Assembly: GCA_026874595.1 (NCBI GenBank)
Contig: CM049322.1
Coordinates: forward strand, 44,702,840-44,766,839
DNA length: 64,000 nucleotides
Source of the DNA: Sipunculus nudus
Lineage: Eukaryota; Annelida; Sipuncula; Golfingiida; Sipunculidae
Reading direction: 5' to 3'
Shown here: positions 1 to 12,927 of the stretch, piece after piece
Layout: each line of letters opens with the position of its first letter
How positions within the stretch are numbered: the first letter of the stretch is position 1
The notes under the pieces: generated by a model
Told to the model about the DNA's origin: nothing
Seen by the model: the letters and a program-made list of their open reading frames with translations, nothing else
The model's database searches: none
Position numbers and translations under genes: made by a program

Positions 1-705
1 TATCCCCCCCCCCCCCCCCCAGCACAAGTTCGCTGAGTTTCAATCCTGAACTAATGCAAAACTCATTGAGCCCAGTGTTTACAGGAATCAAGGACAGCGA
101 ATGGATGTTATCACGGGCTCAGTAAATGAAAGGCTTACCCTTGTAACTACCGCTCTACATTAAAAAGGCGACCCAACTCATTCATACTCATATATATGTT
201 GGCTCTCTTCCAATTCAGAAAATATCCTAGCTTCCTATTTACAGTATATTCTTAAACTGATTTCTTACTGCACTGTGAATTGTTTTAGAAATGTGAGCAA
301 TAGCTTCGAACCTACATTTCACACGCATACACACACACACACACAGTCTCTCCCTCCCTCCCTCCTTCATACACACACTCTTTTGCACTCACGCATATTA
401 TACACACGTATATACATGTAAACATATTTAGATATAAACGATATAATAGATATATAATAGGTATTAAGATATAGATAAGATAAAACTTGCATATAAAATA
501 ATCGTATATACAGCATAAATACATACATATGTCGTGCTTGTTTTTTACGGACGAAATAATCTTTTGAAAATTATTTTTGTTTAACTGAAAAGTAATCATT
601 CTGGCAAATACCACCTTGCATGTACCGTAATTACGGAACCCAATATCTACAGATCACGTATGCGTGATGAACATAATTTTTTTAATGGAGAAAAAAATCA
701 GATTC

Positions 706-1440
706 TGTAACACTAGGCGGCGTGAAATGTCTAGGGGAATGAATAAAGAAGTCAGTGTTTTTTTGTTAACAAATAACTATAATTTATTCTTATAACAACC
801 CTAACATTAAAATACACTAAATCAATACAATTACACAGTATAGCAGCATTATAACAACAAATCAATACAATCACACAGTAAAATAAACAAAGCGCACGGT
901 ACCTGATACCACCACTGTCACGGCGATAAATCCTTTAAAATGTATAAGCCGGACGAACAGTTCACACAAATTCTCTCGGAGAATAACAGTCCAGTGTTAA
1001 GCTCTTGTAACAATCCCAAAAATAAACTGAAGACCAAATAAGATTCGTCACAAATCCAGAAGAAAATCTGAAGAAAATCTATAATTGCCGCACTTATCGG
1101 AAAAGGTCCCACAAACTGACATACACGCTTCTGTGTCCGCTGGAATATTCTCTCACCTCTTTCTCCGCTCTAAAAGCACAGCCCCTTTATATAACTTCCC
1201 ATCTCAAGCCGAGAACTTTCTATTTCTCGAACAATCTAAAGAATCTTACATAATACACAGTACCCGCGCGTTACAGGAATCATCTAGAAAAACATCCCTG
1301 TGTCTCTACATATACCAGGGTCCACACATGAACCCGACCCGGCTCGGACAGGCGAGAAAGACCCGAGCTAGCATGAAAACGAGTTCAACCAGTACGGATT
1401 AAACTGAGAGTGCAACATCCGGCCAGGCGAGGCCGCTACA
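706..1440 (-). mobile_element. LTR-like repeat, copy 1 (solo or truncated)
   Basis: On the + strand the block starts TGTAACAC and ends CCGCTACA, so it has the TG...CA ends and short inverted termini (TGTA/TACA) of a long terminal repeat, about 735 bp long. Read on the minus strand it carries a promoter-like TATATAAAG about 270 bp in, followed by a GGGGCTGTG stretch. The same sequence recurs in the opposite orientation at about 54.0-54.8 kb, sharing for example GGACTGTTATTCTC.GAGA, TGTGAACTGTTC and a stretch ending CCCCTAGACATTTCACGC. Both copies also share the next ~35 bp beyond the terminus (GAATCTGATTTTTTT), so each may include the edge of an internal region. I see no primer binding site and no gag/pol, and the flanks show no matching target duplication. 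Confidence 0.5.
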
Positions 1441-3246
1441 ACACGAGTTACGCCCTTGTCACACATATAAAAGACATCTGTAACACCGTGTAATAAGTTT
1501 AAGCATATATTAAGGTTACGTATTAATTTTTAGATTATGGCTGAGTCTGCCCTGGGGCTGTTTTGCTCTTTTACCCTTCTGTCTCTGTCTGAGATATTAT
1601 GAAAGACCTTCGGCCCTAATTATTACAATCATTGTTGTTTGTCTATATTAAAAACAAGGAAGACTCTTTTTCACTATACTTATCTCCAGATCGTTCGAAA
1701 GCCCTTGTAATAACAACGGCAAGGATATTAACAATGGTTATAAGGTTCCTAAAATGGTGGCGTGTTTTCATTTATTTATTCTTTATAATTTAATAATGAT
1801 CCATTAAAATAAACCACAGTTAGAACCATTGCGTTTCTAAGTTTTACCCCGCATTTTTAACAGTCATCCCTTAAAATTATATGTCTGGTCTGTTTTTGGC
1901 AACCTTTAAGAAAATATTATAGCTTTATATCTGGGAGTATCGGTACTTCATTATGATGGCCAACGTCACACAATTCTATTTCAATCCCAAGTTATAAATA
2001 TTATCCAAGCCCATTAATTATACTGTTCCAGAACTAAACGTTGACGGCCTCGCAACATCTATACTGGGCTTGGCTGTGTATATGAAAGGCTTCTATTTAT
2101 TTGACTGGGCGCTGGATAAAATATGTCTTTATGGTGACACGTGTGATTATTCTTATGAGCCTAGTGAAAAGCGGTTATAGATCCACGCGATATGAATCAC
2201 CCCCATTGGTATTTTTGTCGAAACCTCGCACATGATGCAACTGGTCTTTCATCTGCTCGGAAAGGACCACAGTCTGGTTATTAGAAATTTATCACGAACA
2301 CAGTGAATGTGAGGCTGACTCTGTCGGGATTTCCCGTCGTCAACGAACTTTACTCCCTGCGTGCAAGTTCACGAATTATTTATATACCGATGCTTAAATT
2401 GCTGATAAACTGTTTAGGTGAGTACCTAATTTGTGTCTTTGCGCAATGAGAACTTTGCATTACATGGCCAGTTTTATTTTTCTTGTAAATAGCCTATGCA
2501 TGTATATTTTATTTCACTACATAAGGCCAGGCTGGTGCCGTAAGATTGCCTTATACCGTGTTTAAAGGGTATTACTTCGGGCATTTCCATCTATACATTT
2601 TCAAGATTTATGCCGCTGTCGCATACAGCTTACAGTACGGTGAGTACAATCAGGCCGGATCTTTGGCTTTGACCGCACGGTGCGCGGAAGGTACATGCCA
2701 TTCAGGGGCGCCGGTTCAAGTTTAACATTAGCACGGGCGCCGTGGTGCTGAGTTGGCTGCGCCCAGTTCTCCCGGCGTTTTCAACTTACCGTAAGCCCAA
2801 AGAAAGGCTGTGGACAGTCCTCGGACTTGCACATAGCTTGTCTTTCCTTTTAGTTTCCTATTCTTTGGCTTCATGTTCAACAAATGACTGTTGTTTAAAA
2901 ATCAGCTATCTATAAAAGCAAGAAAACCCACGGTAAGCCGCTGGGTTAAAAAGAAAAACGTACGTCGCCCATTGTATATATAAAAAGGTATCGCAGTGAT
3001 CCTGGGCACTTTCGGTGTATAGTGACTGATTTTCATAATTGTATTACCTACGCCACGGGGAGGTTATGTTTTCGCCCTTGCCTCACATACATGCCAAGCC
3101 TATAGACTTTGGTTGCAGTCTGCCGATTAAAAGGGGTCTGCCACGCGGGCAAAGGCAATCACTAACACTTTCCGGTTCCTAATCGCCTCAGTGTCTTTGT
3201 CTACCTATTTTCCCTTTGAACAACTTTACTCTGTTCTACCCACCTG

Positions 3247-3247
<1 letters not shown>
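1441..3247. other. No recognisable gene; candidate non-coding first exons
   Basis: I see no coding exon here. Two sequences look like good 5' splice sites, TTTAG|GTGAGTACC (GT at 2418) and GTACG|GTGAGTACA (GT at 2640). A TATA-like TTATATACC lies about 40 bp before the first. Either could end a non-coding first exon of gene A, whose coding exon 1 is preceded by an acceptor at 4472-4473. This is inference only. Confidence 0.2.

Positions 3248-3299
<52 letters not shown>
3248..3299. repeat. (TA)n microsatellite
   Basis: About 25 uninterrupted TA dinucleotides. Confidence 0.95.
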
Positions 3300-3301
<2 letters not shown>

Positions 3302-3700
3302 ATTCTTATTTTTTTTAATCATTTAATAGAAAACTATATATGGAATTAACAACCTCTTATGGCAATTAAGAATATCTACAATACATCTTAAGTTTACAGA
3401 AGCAGATCAAGTGGGGCCGAAGCCTTTATTTAAGCCTGCCCTCCCCCCCCCCCCCCCCCCCGGAAACCGGATACGAGCAACTTTTGTTAGGCTTATCTTT
3501 AGTCCATCTGGGTTGGACCACCCGTTTTCCAAAATCCTGGGCGGATCCCTGGATTATGCTTTACAGCCTTTTGGTCTCGTCCTATATAATGATCTGGTAG
3601 ATCAGGTGTGTCTAACCCAGCTTACCCCCAAATTACATTCCCAAAGTATGGAAATTGTTTGTTTACATTGGAGTTCACTTTTGTTGTTTGTTCATGAACG
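3300..3700. repeat. Dispersed repeat fragment, related to 56.76 kb
   Basis: About 60 bp (3331-3395), GAAAACTATATATGGA... through TATGGCAATTAAGAAT, matches 56759-56825 closely, including TATGGCAATTAAGAAT. Weaker similarity may continue (GATCTGGTAGATCAGGTGTG here, GATCTGGCAGATATGATGTG at 56860). The block also contains a C tract at 3440-3461. No coding potential is evident. Confidence 0.4.
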
Positions 3701-3864
3701 AATGTGGTGTTAACATTCGTTCACAGTACATGGTGTGATTACGTTTATCAAAAGTAAAATGTCCTGGTTGTCTTTTTGTTGTTTTTTTTTTGGTTTGTTT
3801 TTGTTTTATTTTTTATTTATAATTTTGTTCTGCTTTTATTTACGGTTAAATGTGCTAAATATGT

Positions 3865-4345
3865 AAAGATTATGCTATTTCCAGTGGAGTGTGCTGGTTA
3901 TGTTATTTACGGTAGAGTGTGCTGATTATGTTATTTACGGTTGAGGGTGGTAATTATGTTATTCATATGAGAGTATGCGGATTATGTTATTTACAGTTGA
4001 GGGTGGTGATTATGTTATTTACAGTTGAGGGTGGCGATTATGTTATTTACAGTTGAGGGTGGTGATTATGTTATTCATGTTAGAGTATGCTGATTATGTT
4101 ATTTACAGTTGAGGGTGGTGATTATGTTATTTACGTTAGAGTGTGCTGATTATGTTATTTACAGTTGAGGGTGGTGATTATGTTATTCATGTGAGAGTAT
4201 GCTGATTATGTTATTTACGGTTGAGGGTGGTGATTATGTTATTTACGTTAGAGTATGCTGATTATGTTATTTACAGTTGAGGGTGGTGATTATGTTATTT
4301 ACGTTAGAGTATGCTGATTATATTATTTACGATTGAGTGTGCTGA
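3865..4345. repeat. 28-bp minisatellite upstream of gene A
   Basis: About 17 head-to-tail copies of a 28-bp unit of the type TGATTATGTTATTTACAG followed by TTGAGGGTGG. They are interleaved with a second 28-bp variant, TGATTATGTTATTTACGTTA then GAGTATGC. The two variants partly alternate, giving a higher-order 56-bp rhythm. The array ends about 150 bp before the first coding exon of gene A. Confidence 0.9.
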
Positions 4346-4494
4346 CTACGGCTGCCTGTTCTGGCTTTGTTAATTTACAGTTAAATGGACCGACTATATT
4401 TGACTACAGTGACATGTACTGAGAGCCTAAAGATGTAGAATATACTAATAATTGTGCTTTTGTTAATTTGCAGATATAAGTATACATTCCAAAA

Positions 4495-7400
4495 ATGTAT
4501 TATCACATGATCATCCTCACCCTATTTGTTAGTTTTATCACAGCATCTGAAGGTGGGATACTGATTTTTTTTGCTTAAAATTGTTTTTTTTTTTAATTAT
4601 GAGCATGATGGAACGCTCTCCAATTTCGGTTTAATTGTAAAGGTTCTGACCCTAGTCTTTCAGCAATATATCACTGTAGCATATTAACATATGAAAACCC
4701 GCAAACCTCAAATTTCAATGTAGAAGAGATCTGCAGGAATATTATTTTTGGATGTATGCACATTTGTTGTAAACAAGGCACTGCTGCTTATGATGACACC
4801 TGCCGGAGTGTTTTCGAATTACAAACTTGGCCTCAGTTCTAGAGCGGCTGAGTATATAGGTCTTTATAAAATATGACTGCATGTCTATGTGCCCTCCTCC
4901 GTTACTATCAATAGTCATTGATGTTCTCTTGTTTGTTTTAAGAAAGTATTTTATTGTCGGTGACCTATGAGAAGGCGAAGGAGTTTTGTCAAAACCATGC
5001 GTTAGTATCCGTGCACAATGCGTCACAAAACGAACACCTTCGCACGGAGATGACCTCGGCGAACCTGTCTTCTGTGTGGTTACCCATAAAAAGAACATCA
5101 CTCAATAACTGGAGATGGATGAATCAATCAGAAAATGAAGGTAAAAAAATAGAATATCTATACTAAAATTTAACTTAACTGTTTTACTACGCCCGTAATA
5201 TAAAAGGAGGCGTATTTTGGTACATAGACTGCGTCCGTCCGTTTGTCCTTTCGCCACCCTTCGGGGTATCCATGACAACTTATCAAGAATTCGATCGCAT
5301 TTTACCTAATTCATTATAAATATTAACTTAATATTTATCAGTAAAGTATCCGTCTGCTTGACTTTCTGTTCATGGCAACATCTATGCATATATAATAAAT
5401 TCAGAGTTTAACATAATTTCATACCAGGAAAGTTATTGAGTATGGTCTAACTTACCATGTATCTTTAAAATTGAAGTCTCTTGAAAAAAATATTGTATAT
5501 TTAATGTCAAAGGTCAATAGATTTACGGCGGTCTTATTGTGCACTCTTACAATATTCCTGGTTATTTGTCACAATTGAAGTGAAGCTAAACCGACGTTTC
5601 TTTCTGCTTTTCTGTGGTTATATATCGGTCAATAAGAGTTGAGGTTTGGTGATAGACACTGCTGGGATCGGTTGTAAGTTATATTTTGCCGTGCATCTAC
5701 ATTAATTCGCATTTTACAAAACCGAATACAATTAACATTGCAATATGTCATTTTAATGTATTGGGGGTGGAGATTCTACGTTTATAACGATCAGCTTACG
5801 TATTACGACTTCGTATCATTTTTTTATATGGTGTCTTATTGAGTAGATTTCGAAGAGAAGACCAATCATTCCTGTGCGGTCTTTGATCAAAACAGTGGAC
5901 AGATCCACCCAGCAGCGTGTTCCAGTAGGAGCTACGGTCATATATGCGAAGTACAAGGTTTGTACCAGTTCATGTTATCCCGCTATAGTGGTGCCATTTT
6001 GGCCTCTGACAACAGAGAATCTTCGGCCAGCGTCAGAGTGCCTTTATATCTTATATGGAGGGTCGCGCCATAAGGCTGGAGAATGAAAATATTTTCCCCA
6101 TTGTTTACAACGCCTCCTGGTCTACAAGTCACTTAAACTGAACCATTTAAAACAAGTAAACATGTCCTTTGTACAAATCCCTTATATTTGGGGGGCGGGA
6201 GTCAGGCCGTCAAACGATGATTTGTTTTTAAAGGATGGTTTATAATGTATAATCATATTCTCGGTATGTTTTCAATATTTGCAGGCTGTCCTAAGTGCAA
6301 ATCGCTTGGCTGGGACTCAGTGGTATGTCAACACCTACAGGACACTTGCTATGTGTATTTCTGTGATTATGAGAACTGGCACGGGGCACGTCTAAGCTGT
6401 GAACGGAAAGACTGGAGGTTAGCTGTGGCCTCTACGCAAGCTATCAGAAGCACTCTGTCTCAGGGACAGTATGCGTGTCATGTCCACTGGGTGGGGCTGA
6501 GTAAAGAAGAGTTTATCTACGAGGAAGGAGGTATACATGAAACCTTACTTAAGCCTATATGGTACTATTGGTCTAAATTATATTTATCGAGAATTTCAAT
6601 GTTATATAATCTTGTCAAAAAATTAGGAGAGTTGGCCAACGCGAATACAGGAAAAGCATGTGTGGTATAAAAGTATGTCATACTACTTTGTGTGTACAAG
6701 TTTCCTTGATATGACCAACATATAACATGTTGCGGTGAAGCTCTTGTTGTTGATTATCCCGATGAAGTTTAGAGAATTTTAAACATTATTTTAATTATTG
6801 AAATTAAGGTAGGACGGGATGACTGGGTGCAGGCGTTTTCTAGTTATTGAAGCACCTATAGGACACTTACATATTTGTATCTCATACACAAGGTAATGTT
6901 TTTAATGGCCGTTGGTTGGTTATTCGCTAAGTGGTTGGTTATTTTGAAGGATTGTCTTTCGGCAACTTTACTCAGTGTTGCATAACAATATGGACGTACA
7001 ATTTGGACACAGACTCGAGCACGAAGGCCCCCAATCCTTGAGCTGACCACTTATTTTTTTTATGCAAAGGGGTTCGTGATTCTAACTGATTTTATATAGC
7101 ATATGTTAAGATTTTCAAAACAACAACGATTAATAATAATTCAGTTACTGTCCCGACTATATATATATATGTATATGCATATACATAGGGAGGCTAGAGT
7201 ACGAGAACTGGGGACCTGACCAGCCATCTGACGAAGGAGACTGCGTCTGCATGCAGGCAAACGGTACATGGAAAGTATCATCCTGTACTGAACAGCGCAA
7301 TGCCATATGTTCGGGTACTACGTCACCAGGTACTGTGCACTACGTCACAACAGTTGTCATTTTTCTTAAACCAAGGAGTTTACAGGGATGGAGTATCAAG

Positions 7401-10400
7401 TGAGAGTCTGGCCGTGTCGGATGTTGCTGACAGGGGTCATAAAACTCGCTGCTCTAAGGCACAAAGAGATGCCGCTAATAAGCCCGGTGCTAATTGATAC
7501 AGCGCGAGTGACCCCCCTTCGGCTTTACTTCGGCATTATTGTGACAAGGATGAGTAAGTTTCTCCCCAATTTTATCTCCGGTAGTATTTAATATAATTAA
7601 ACAATCATATTGTAATCATAATCAATTTAAACAATCATAAGTTTGAACACCATATGTTCATATGTGTGGGAAACGTATAAGGCTGTCGTTGCTAATGACG
7701 CCTGGGCTATAGCTTGGCTGCGGTAAATATGGGTGATAATACGAGAACAACGCCGTCAGTGACAGATCGGGCGATGGCTCACTGTTATCATCAAAATGAA
7801 AGTCATATGATCATAAGCGTCAACATTTTTTTATCGACGGAATACTATAATACATGGCTAAATATAAATATAAGTCAGAAGTGTGGGAACTGATGGAATT
7901 TTTTTATAATTTTGAAGTTATTCAGGGAAAGTAAGCTTTACACTTAACAGTCGTCCGTCATGAATCACGGCAGAAGTCGATGTAGAGTGACCGCATGTAT
8001 CCCAAAATCGATCAAGTGATTCCTCAACACGAGACCTCTCTAGATATATTTGTTGCGCATAATTCTTGATAAAACAAACCATTTGCGCTTTCATAATTTC
8101 GGTTCATGTTATTCCAGTGATTTACTGCTCAGTTACCCGATATATCGCTCTCCGCTTCAGCGAGCTACAGCGGACCGCAGAAGTAACATCTAGCAGGCTC
8201 GCTTTATCAAATGCCGTGCCGCCGCTGCGCCTGACACCGCGGCACAATAGGCGCACAATAGAGTTAATGGGCTTATCATGTCTTAATTGCAATTAGCGCA
8301 CGACTGACACTCGCGACCTGGCAGGGCTTCTGACAGTTGTTACTCCATCCCTGTAAACTCCTTGCTTAAACTAACGCCATGGTTTAAATTAAGACTCATG
8401 CTATCGCTACCTTAAGTCCCGTGATGTACTTTACGGTCCGATTCCTTTCAGTCTACGGCGTACCTGTCGAGTTGTTGTGACTGTCTGTATAACGTTAATT
8501 CATGTGACTGATTTCAGGGACTACTGTGCCAAACCAAACGACACGCTGGTGGATTATACTCATAGTCGCCATATGTTTGGCCTTAGCTGTAATATTTATT
8601 TTTCTTGCGGTAGGTCATGTTTATTAATTTGACAATTATGCATGACCATTCATTAGATAAGTGCAATAAACGGCAATGTGACAAAAAAAAGTAAATAAAA
8701 TGATCATAATGCACTCTATATATTTATGATATTACTCCCCCCAGAACCCTATGATATACACCTTAACGTACCTAGCGGCTATCCTTTTGAATTGCATTGC
8801 CCAAAGAGCCCATTTAGTTTATTGCACTAAATGTTTACTTAGGCAGATCAGGTATCCAATCTCCTATTCTGTTTATGTAAAGTTGTAGCGGGAGGGGTTA
8901 TTATTCTTAGCTTACGTATCCCTCTTCGAAATAAACGAACATTAATAACGTTATTGTTGCCCCTGTCCTATTTGGGAACTTTTAACCTGGTAACTCCCCA
9001 AAATATGATCTCAGACTTGTCCTGCAGGTCTTAAAATTCAGTCCGAAAGAACTGTATTATTTTAATATTGTCTCGAGGAAATACTCTAGCTTAACACATC
9101 TCTATAATATCTTAATAATAATTCTATTAACATCTAACGTGGATACAGGGATTGCAGGAGTTGCCTGCTATCTTAGCCTGCTGTCTAACTTGCAGAGCAA
9201 ATATGAACATATTCGGTTATTATTAACATAAACATATGTCACAGTTATTCAGTAAAATTTATACATTTTATGAAACGTTCTTCTGCAGTATCGTTTCCTG
9301 TGGAAAACTTCGTCCGGAAATAACAACAGTAAGTATTATAAATAATATATGCCTGGTAAGCAATAAATTTTCTTACTATACATGTAGGCATTTCCTTATA
9401 TAGACTTTTTGGTTCTTGCTATCTTGAATTCTCTTAACCTAACAAGGGTTATATTAAAGAATAACAATGGTAAATGCGTTAATAATATTTATCTACTTAT
9501 CGTTTCTGACAATAATTACCGGTTTCACAATTGGTGGGCTCTGTAAAAATTGTTGTCCCACAAAATATTTTAGCAACATTGAACCTTAGATGTGGGATGC
9601 CAATTTTTTTTTTTTTTTGCATCTATTAAGATTTTAATTCAACCCTTTTGAGTATGATTCCTGAAAATTGATACTTGTTATAATTGTCCTTGTATCCCCC
9701 CCCCCAATAAAATCATAATAACAGGAGGGTGGGGGAAGGGAACTAAAATTTAAAGAAGAATTAAATAAAAAAAAATAATAAAAACAATAAACTTTTAACA
9801 TTTTACCTAATAACGATCTTCGAACTACATGTTTATTTAGTTAGAATCTAGAAATCTTGATAATCATAAAAGGGATTAAAATAGTCGAAATAATAACCAA
9901 TGCACAACATTGTTAAAAAATAATTTCAGATAGAGAAAACGGCGTGGCTGGAGGCGTCCACAGAGAAGATGGTAGAAGAGCTGCAGAGAGTCTACATACG
10001 AGTAAGTTAAGTCCAGACTGTTATTTTCAGGTCAGTGCAAATTAATGTATCCGATAAAGAGGCGGTCCCTGCATTGTCAGGGGCAGCGTATATCAACCTT
10101 ATTCCCTAAGCGTGGTTGTATGTCCCCCCGGAGGGGCGTAATACATGCAAAGTCAGGAAAGTCGAGGGGTAAAACGCTGAACTTTCTGTGCTGGCGACCC
10201 TGGTTCGAGCTAACCGTGGGCATGGAAGTGGGCTGTAGTGGGGCTTTCAAGGCAGGTGGTTTTCTCCGGGATCCCAGGTTTCCTCTAACCTTCAAATCTA
10301 CTGAACGCCACTTTTTGAGCCATTGAGATTGCTTTGATTATTTTTGAAAACAACATGTAGAATTAATTTATAACAAACATTTATGTTAACAGGTAAAATT

Positions 10401-12203
10401 TTTCTACTTTTAAACCATCGTCTGCTTCGGCGATAAGGCAATTGATCACTCATTCAGTAACAAAATCATGCATTCTAGACCCAATATCGACCGATGTATT
10501 TAAAGAGTGCATTTATGTCCTGTTGGAACCAATCACGCAAATTGTGAACAATTCTTTAGTTGAGGGATCTTTCCAAGCGAATGAAAATGCACGGTTGTGA
10601 CCCCACTGTTAAAGAAAATATATAAAAAAAAATATAGACCGGTTAGCAACCTATACTTTATTTCGATAATCATTGAAAAGGCTGCCCTTTCACAGTATGT
10701 ATATCACCTGGAAAGAATCAATATGTTTGCAAATAAAAACGCAGCATACAAGAAATGCAACTGCACTTAAACACTGCTTTTAAAATTCATTCTGACCTGA
10801 AAAGTTACCCAGCTTGGGTATCCTAGCAGAGATTTTTCAGAACCGATATAGCATTAGGGGATCAGTTTTGAGCTAGTTCCATCCATAACTGAGTTATCCG
10901 GAGCAGAGAGTGACAGTAAACACTCTTATCTCTGGTAAACATTATTTCAAATATGGAGTTCCGCAGTGAAGATGCGCCGGGCCTGTGATTTTTTCAAAGC
11001 TATCTTAGTTCCCTTTATGACAAGATTGAGAACCACTTGCCACTCGGGGATATGCTGATGGTCACCAACTTTACTTAGCTTACTAACCAGGATATAAAAG
11101 AACGGAAATGGATGCCATCAGAATCCTTGAGGAATGTATTTCAGATGTCAGAGCATCGACGCAGACCCATCGACTAAAAATTAACGACACCAAAACAAAA
11201 CTGAATTTCTCTTAGTTGGAACAAAACAACAACTGGCAAAAGTAATCGTCAATGAAATAAAAGTAGGGAATGCAGTGATAAGGCCAGTTAATAAAATAAG
11301 GAATCTGGGGGCAAACTTTGATTCAAACATGTTAATGTTGGATCATGTGAACCCTGTGTGCAAGTTAGGTTAGTATCAGGTTAGTATCAAATTAGACAGA
11401 TAAAGAAGTATTTGGACAAATCAACAGTTGCAGCACTTATTCATTCCTTTGTAAGCTCAACTATGGAGTATTGTAATTCTTTATTGTATGTCTGCCCAAA
11501 GTGTGTGATTAGTAAATTTCAAAAGTCAGAGAACTGTGCAGCGAGAGTGGTTTATGGAGTCCAGAGTTTTGATAATGCATCTCCTTTGATGAAGGATCTT
11601 CACTGGCTTATGGTTTCCTCACGAATTGAATATAAAATAGCTCTTTTGGTATTTTAATGCCTGCATGGCCAGACACCTGAGTATTTGTCTTGTTTAATTG
11701 AGAAGCATAATCCCAGCCTTGCTCTGAGGTCCGGTCAACGTAATCTGCTTATGGTTCCCAAGACAGGGACAAACTGGGGTCCAGGGCCTTAATAATTGCT
11801 GCACCAGCCGTTTGGAATAAACTTCTAGAACACATCAAATGCAAAGACAGTATTAATACATTTAAAGTCTTATTAAAACACATTTATTCAGAACTGCCTA
11901 TCATATGTAATATATACATCGATCACAAGAGAAGTTATTGCTATCATTTTATTTGCAATTTACTTTTAGTCTCTTTAGCCATTCTTTTAATCAGGTCATG
12001 ATCTTATTATATTTTGTTTTGATTTAATATTAATTGTTATGGATCTTTTAAATTTATATCATAGTGAATGTATTATTTGAATTTTCTTCTGTACAGCGCA
12101 GCTGAGTATTTCATACGTTGTTCATGTTTTTAATTATAAATATAATAAACTATACTTATAACTATGTAAATTGTCTTTGGCGGTGGGTAATTGCCTTGCG
12201 GTG

Positions 12204-12261
<58 letters not shown>

Positions 12262-12531
12262 TATATATATATATATATTTAGTCAGTATGTCATTTGATT
12301 TTTGTAATATTTCTATCTTCTAAACCTGTATGTTTCAGCGTTGTGCAAATAAATAAAACATGAAATAATTATTTTTTCGAAAAATATTTTGTTCTTACAC
12401 AAGAAACAATGGAGTCCCAAGGAACGAGTAATGGAACAGAAGAAGGAAGACAGGAGTTCGGCAGACTTATGGAAGATTGGAGAGAAAACGATGCTCTTAG
12501 TCCTGTACCGGTATCTCCGGACAGAAAATAA
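4495..12531 (+). CDS. Gene A: type I membrane protein with two C-type lectin-like domains (9 exons, 356 aa)
   Basis: Exons: 4495-4552, 4943-5140, 5847-5957, 6285-6530, 7189-7314, 8518-8609, 9289-9328, 9930-10001, 12404-12531. All introns are GT-AG, phases close throughout, and the total is 1071 nt ending in TAA. Residues 1-19 are a signal peptide (MYYHMIILTLFVSFITAS). CTLD1 (about 20-122) has YEKAKEFC, VWLPIKR, SCAVFD and GHICE. CTLD2 (about 123-246) is a long form starting CPKCKSLGW, then CYVYFCDYENWHGARLSC, HWVGL, GPDQPSDEGDC and NAICS. A helix at about 257-277 (WWIILIVAICLALAVIFIFL) spans the membrane. The ~79-residue tail ends ALSPVPVSPDRK. The Ca2+ site looks altered: QPS replaces EPN/QPD, and the WND triplet is missing (WKVSSC). 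The last intron holds a SINE and an RT remnant. An acceptor at 4472-4473 implies an upstream non-coding exon. The ligand is unknown; a surface recognition receptor is inferred. Confidence 0.86.
5190..5420. repeat. Dispersed repeat in gene A intron 2
   Basis: GC-richer block with CGTCCGTCCGTTTGTCC followed by a TATCCATGACAACTTATC-type stretch. It resembles the 23.58-24.15 kb repeat (cgtccgtc run followed by GATAACTTACC and repeated 'TCATGAAACTC' phrases). Not coding. Confidence 0.4.
7315..8517 (+). other. Gene A intron 5: no further exon seen
   Basis: A 1.2 kb intron between the last CTLD2 exon and the transmembrane exon. Short open frames occur (for example 8066-8296) but lack domain motifs and flanking splice signals in phase. 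No repeat stands out. Confidence 0.4.
10045..10330 (+). mobile_element. tRNA-derived SINE-like element, copy 1
   Basis: Contains a pol III B-box-like CTGGTTCGAGC preceded by GGTAAAACGCTGAAC, then a shared body (GAAGTGGGCTGTAGTGG, TTTTCTCCGGGATCCCAGG, TTTCCTC). Two more copies lie at 31.47-31.69 kb (same strand) and 44.40-44.70 kb (opposite strand), sharing the order GTAAAACGC, CGCTGGCGACC, GAGTGGGTTG, CTCCGGGTT, CCGGTTTCCTC. It lies in the last intron of gene A. Confidence 0.6.
10480..12360 (+). mobile_element. Degenerate non-LTR retrotransposon (CR1/L2/Crack-type RT) in last intron of gene A
   Basis: Reading across frames with many stops gives an ordered series of reverse transcriptase landmarks. 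These are a VTPLL(K)K / DRLATY(N)L region near 10.6 kb, YGVPQ with GPVIF at about 10.95 kb, a degraded GYADGHQLYL (normally YADDTQLYL) at about 11.05 kb, then RLKINDTKT and NLGANFDS. The last stretch, open at 11412-11657, reads MDKSTVAALIHSFVSSTMEY followed by CNSLLY, NCAARVVYG and LHWLMVSSRIEYKIALLVF. That is the typical C-terminal region of CR1/L2-like ORF2. The sequence after it is AT-rich and ends in a (TA)n run. No endonuclease part is visible, so the copy is 5' truncated and inactive. Confidence 0.75.
12207..12278. repeat. (TA)n microsatellite
   Basis: TA run with one interruption, at the 3' side of the RT remnant; such tails often mark LINE 3' ends. Confidence 0.9.
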
Positions 12532-12800
12532 TGTACATCAAGGGCGTATCCAGGTGGCTGCCGCAGGGGGTCATGCCACACTACCATCCCCACCCCACCC
12601 CACCCCAACCACCACACACTCCAACCAACTCTGCATGTAATATTATGGGAAGGCATTGCTGACAGTAATATCTACAAACGTTGATATAAAAATATGAAAA
12701 TATCAGTTACGTTTACTTAATGCTTCATCACTGTTTGTATGTAGGTAAAAAAAAAATTCAATTTGTTTTCAGTTAAAGATGAAACAGGGAAGCATGGTGA

Positions 12801-12804
12801 TTTA

Positions 12805-12851
<47 letters not shown>
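12801..12851. repeat. (TA)n microsatellite
   Basis: About 25 TA units downstream of the gene A stop codon. Confidence 0.9.
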
Positions 12852-12853
<2 letters not shown>

Positions 12854-12927
12854 TTATTATTGATGGCATAACACCAGGTGATACAATCGTGAGAATGACA
12901 AGCCATACAACCCGGATATAGTAGTAT

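Noticed and set aside
312-614. 100-codon minus-strand open frame
   Set aside because: Composition artefact across CA- and TA-rich sequence.
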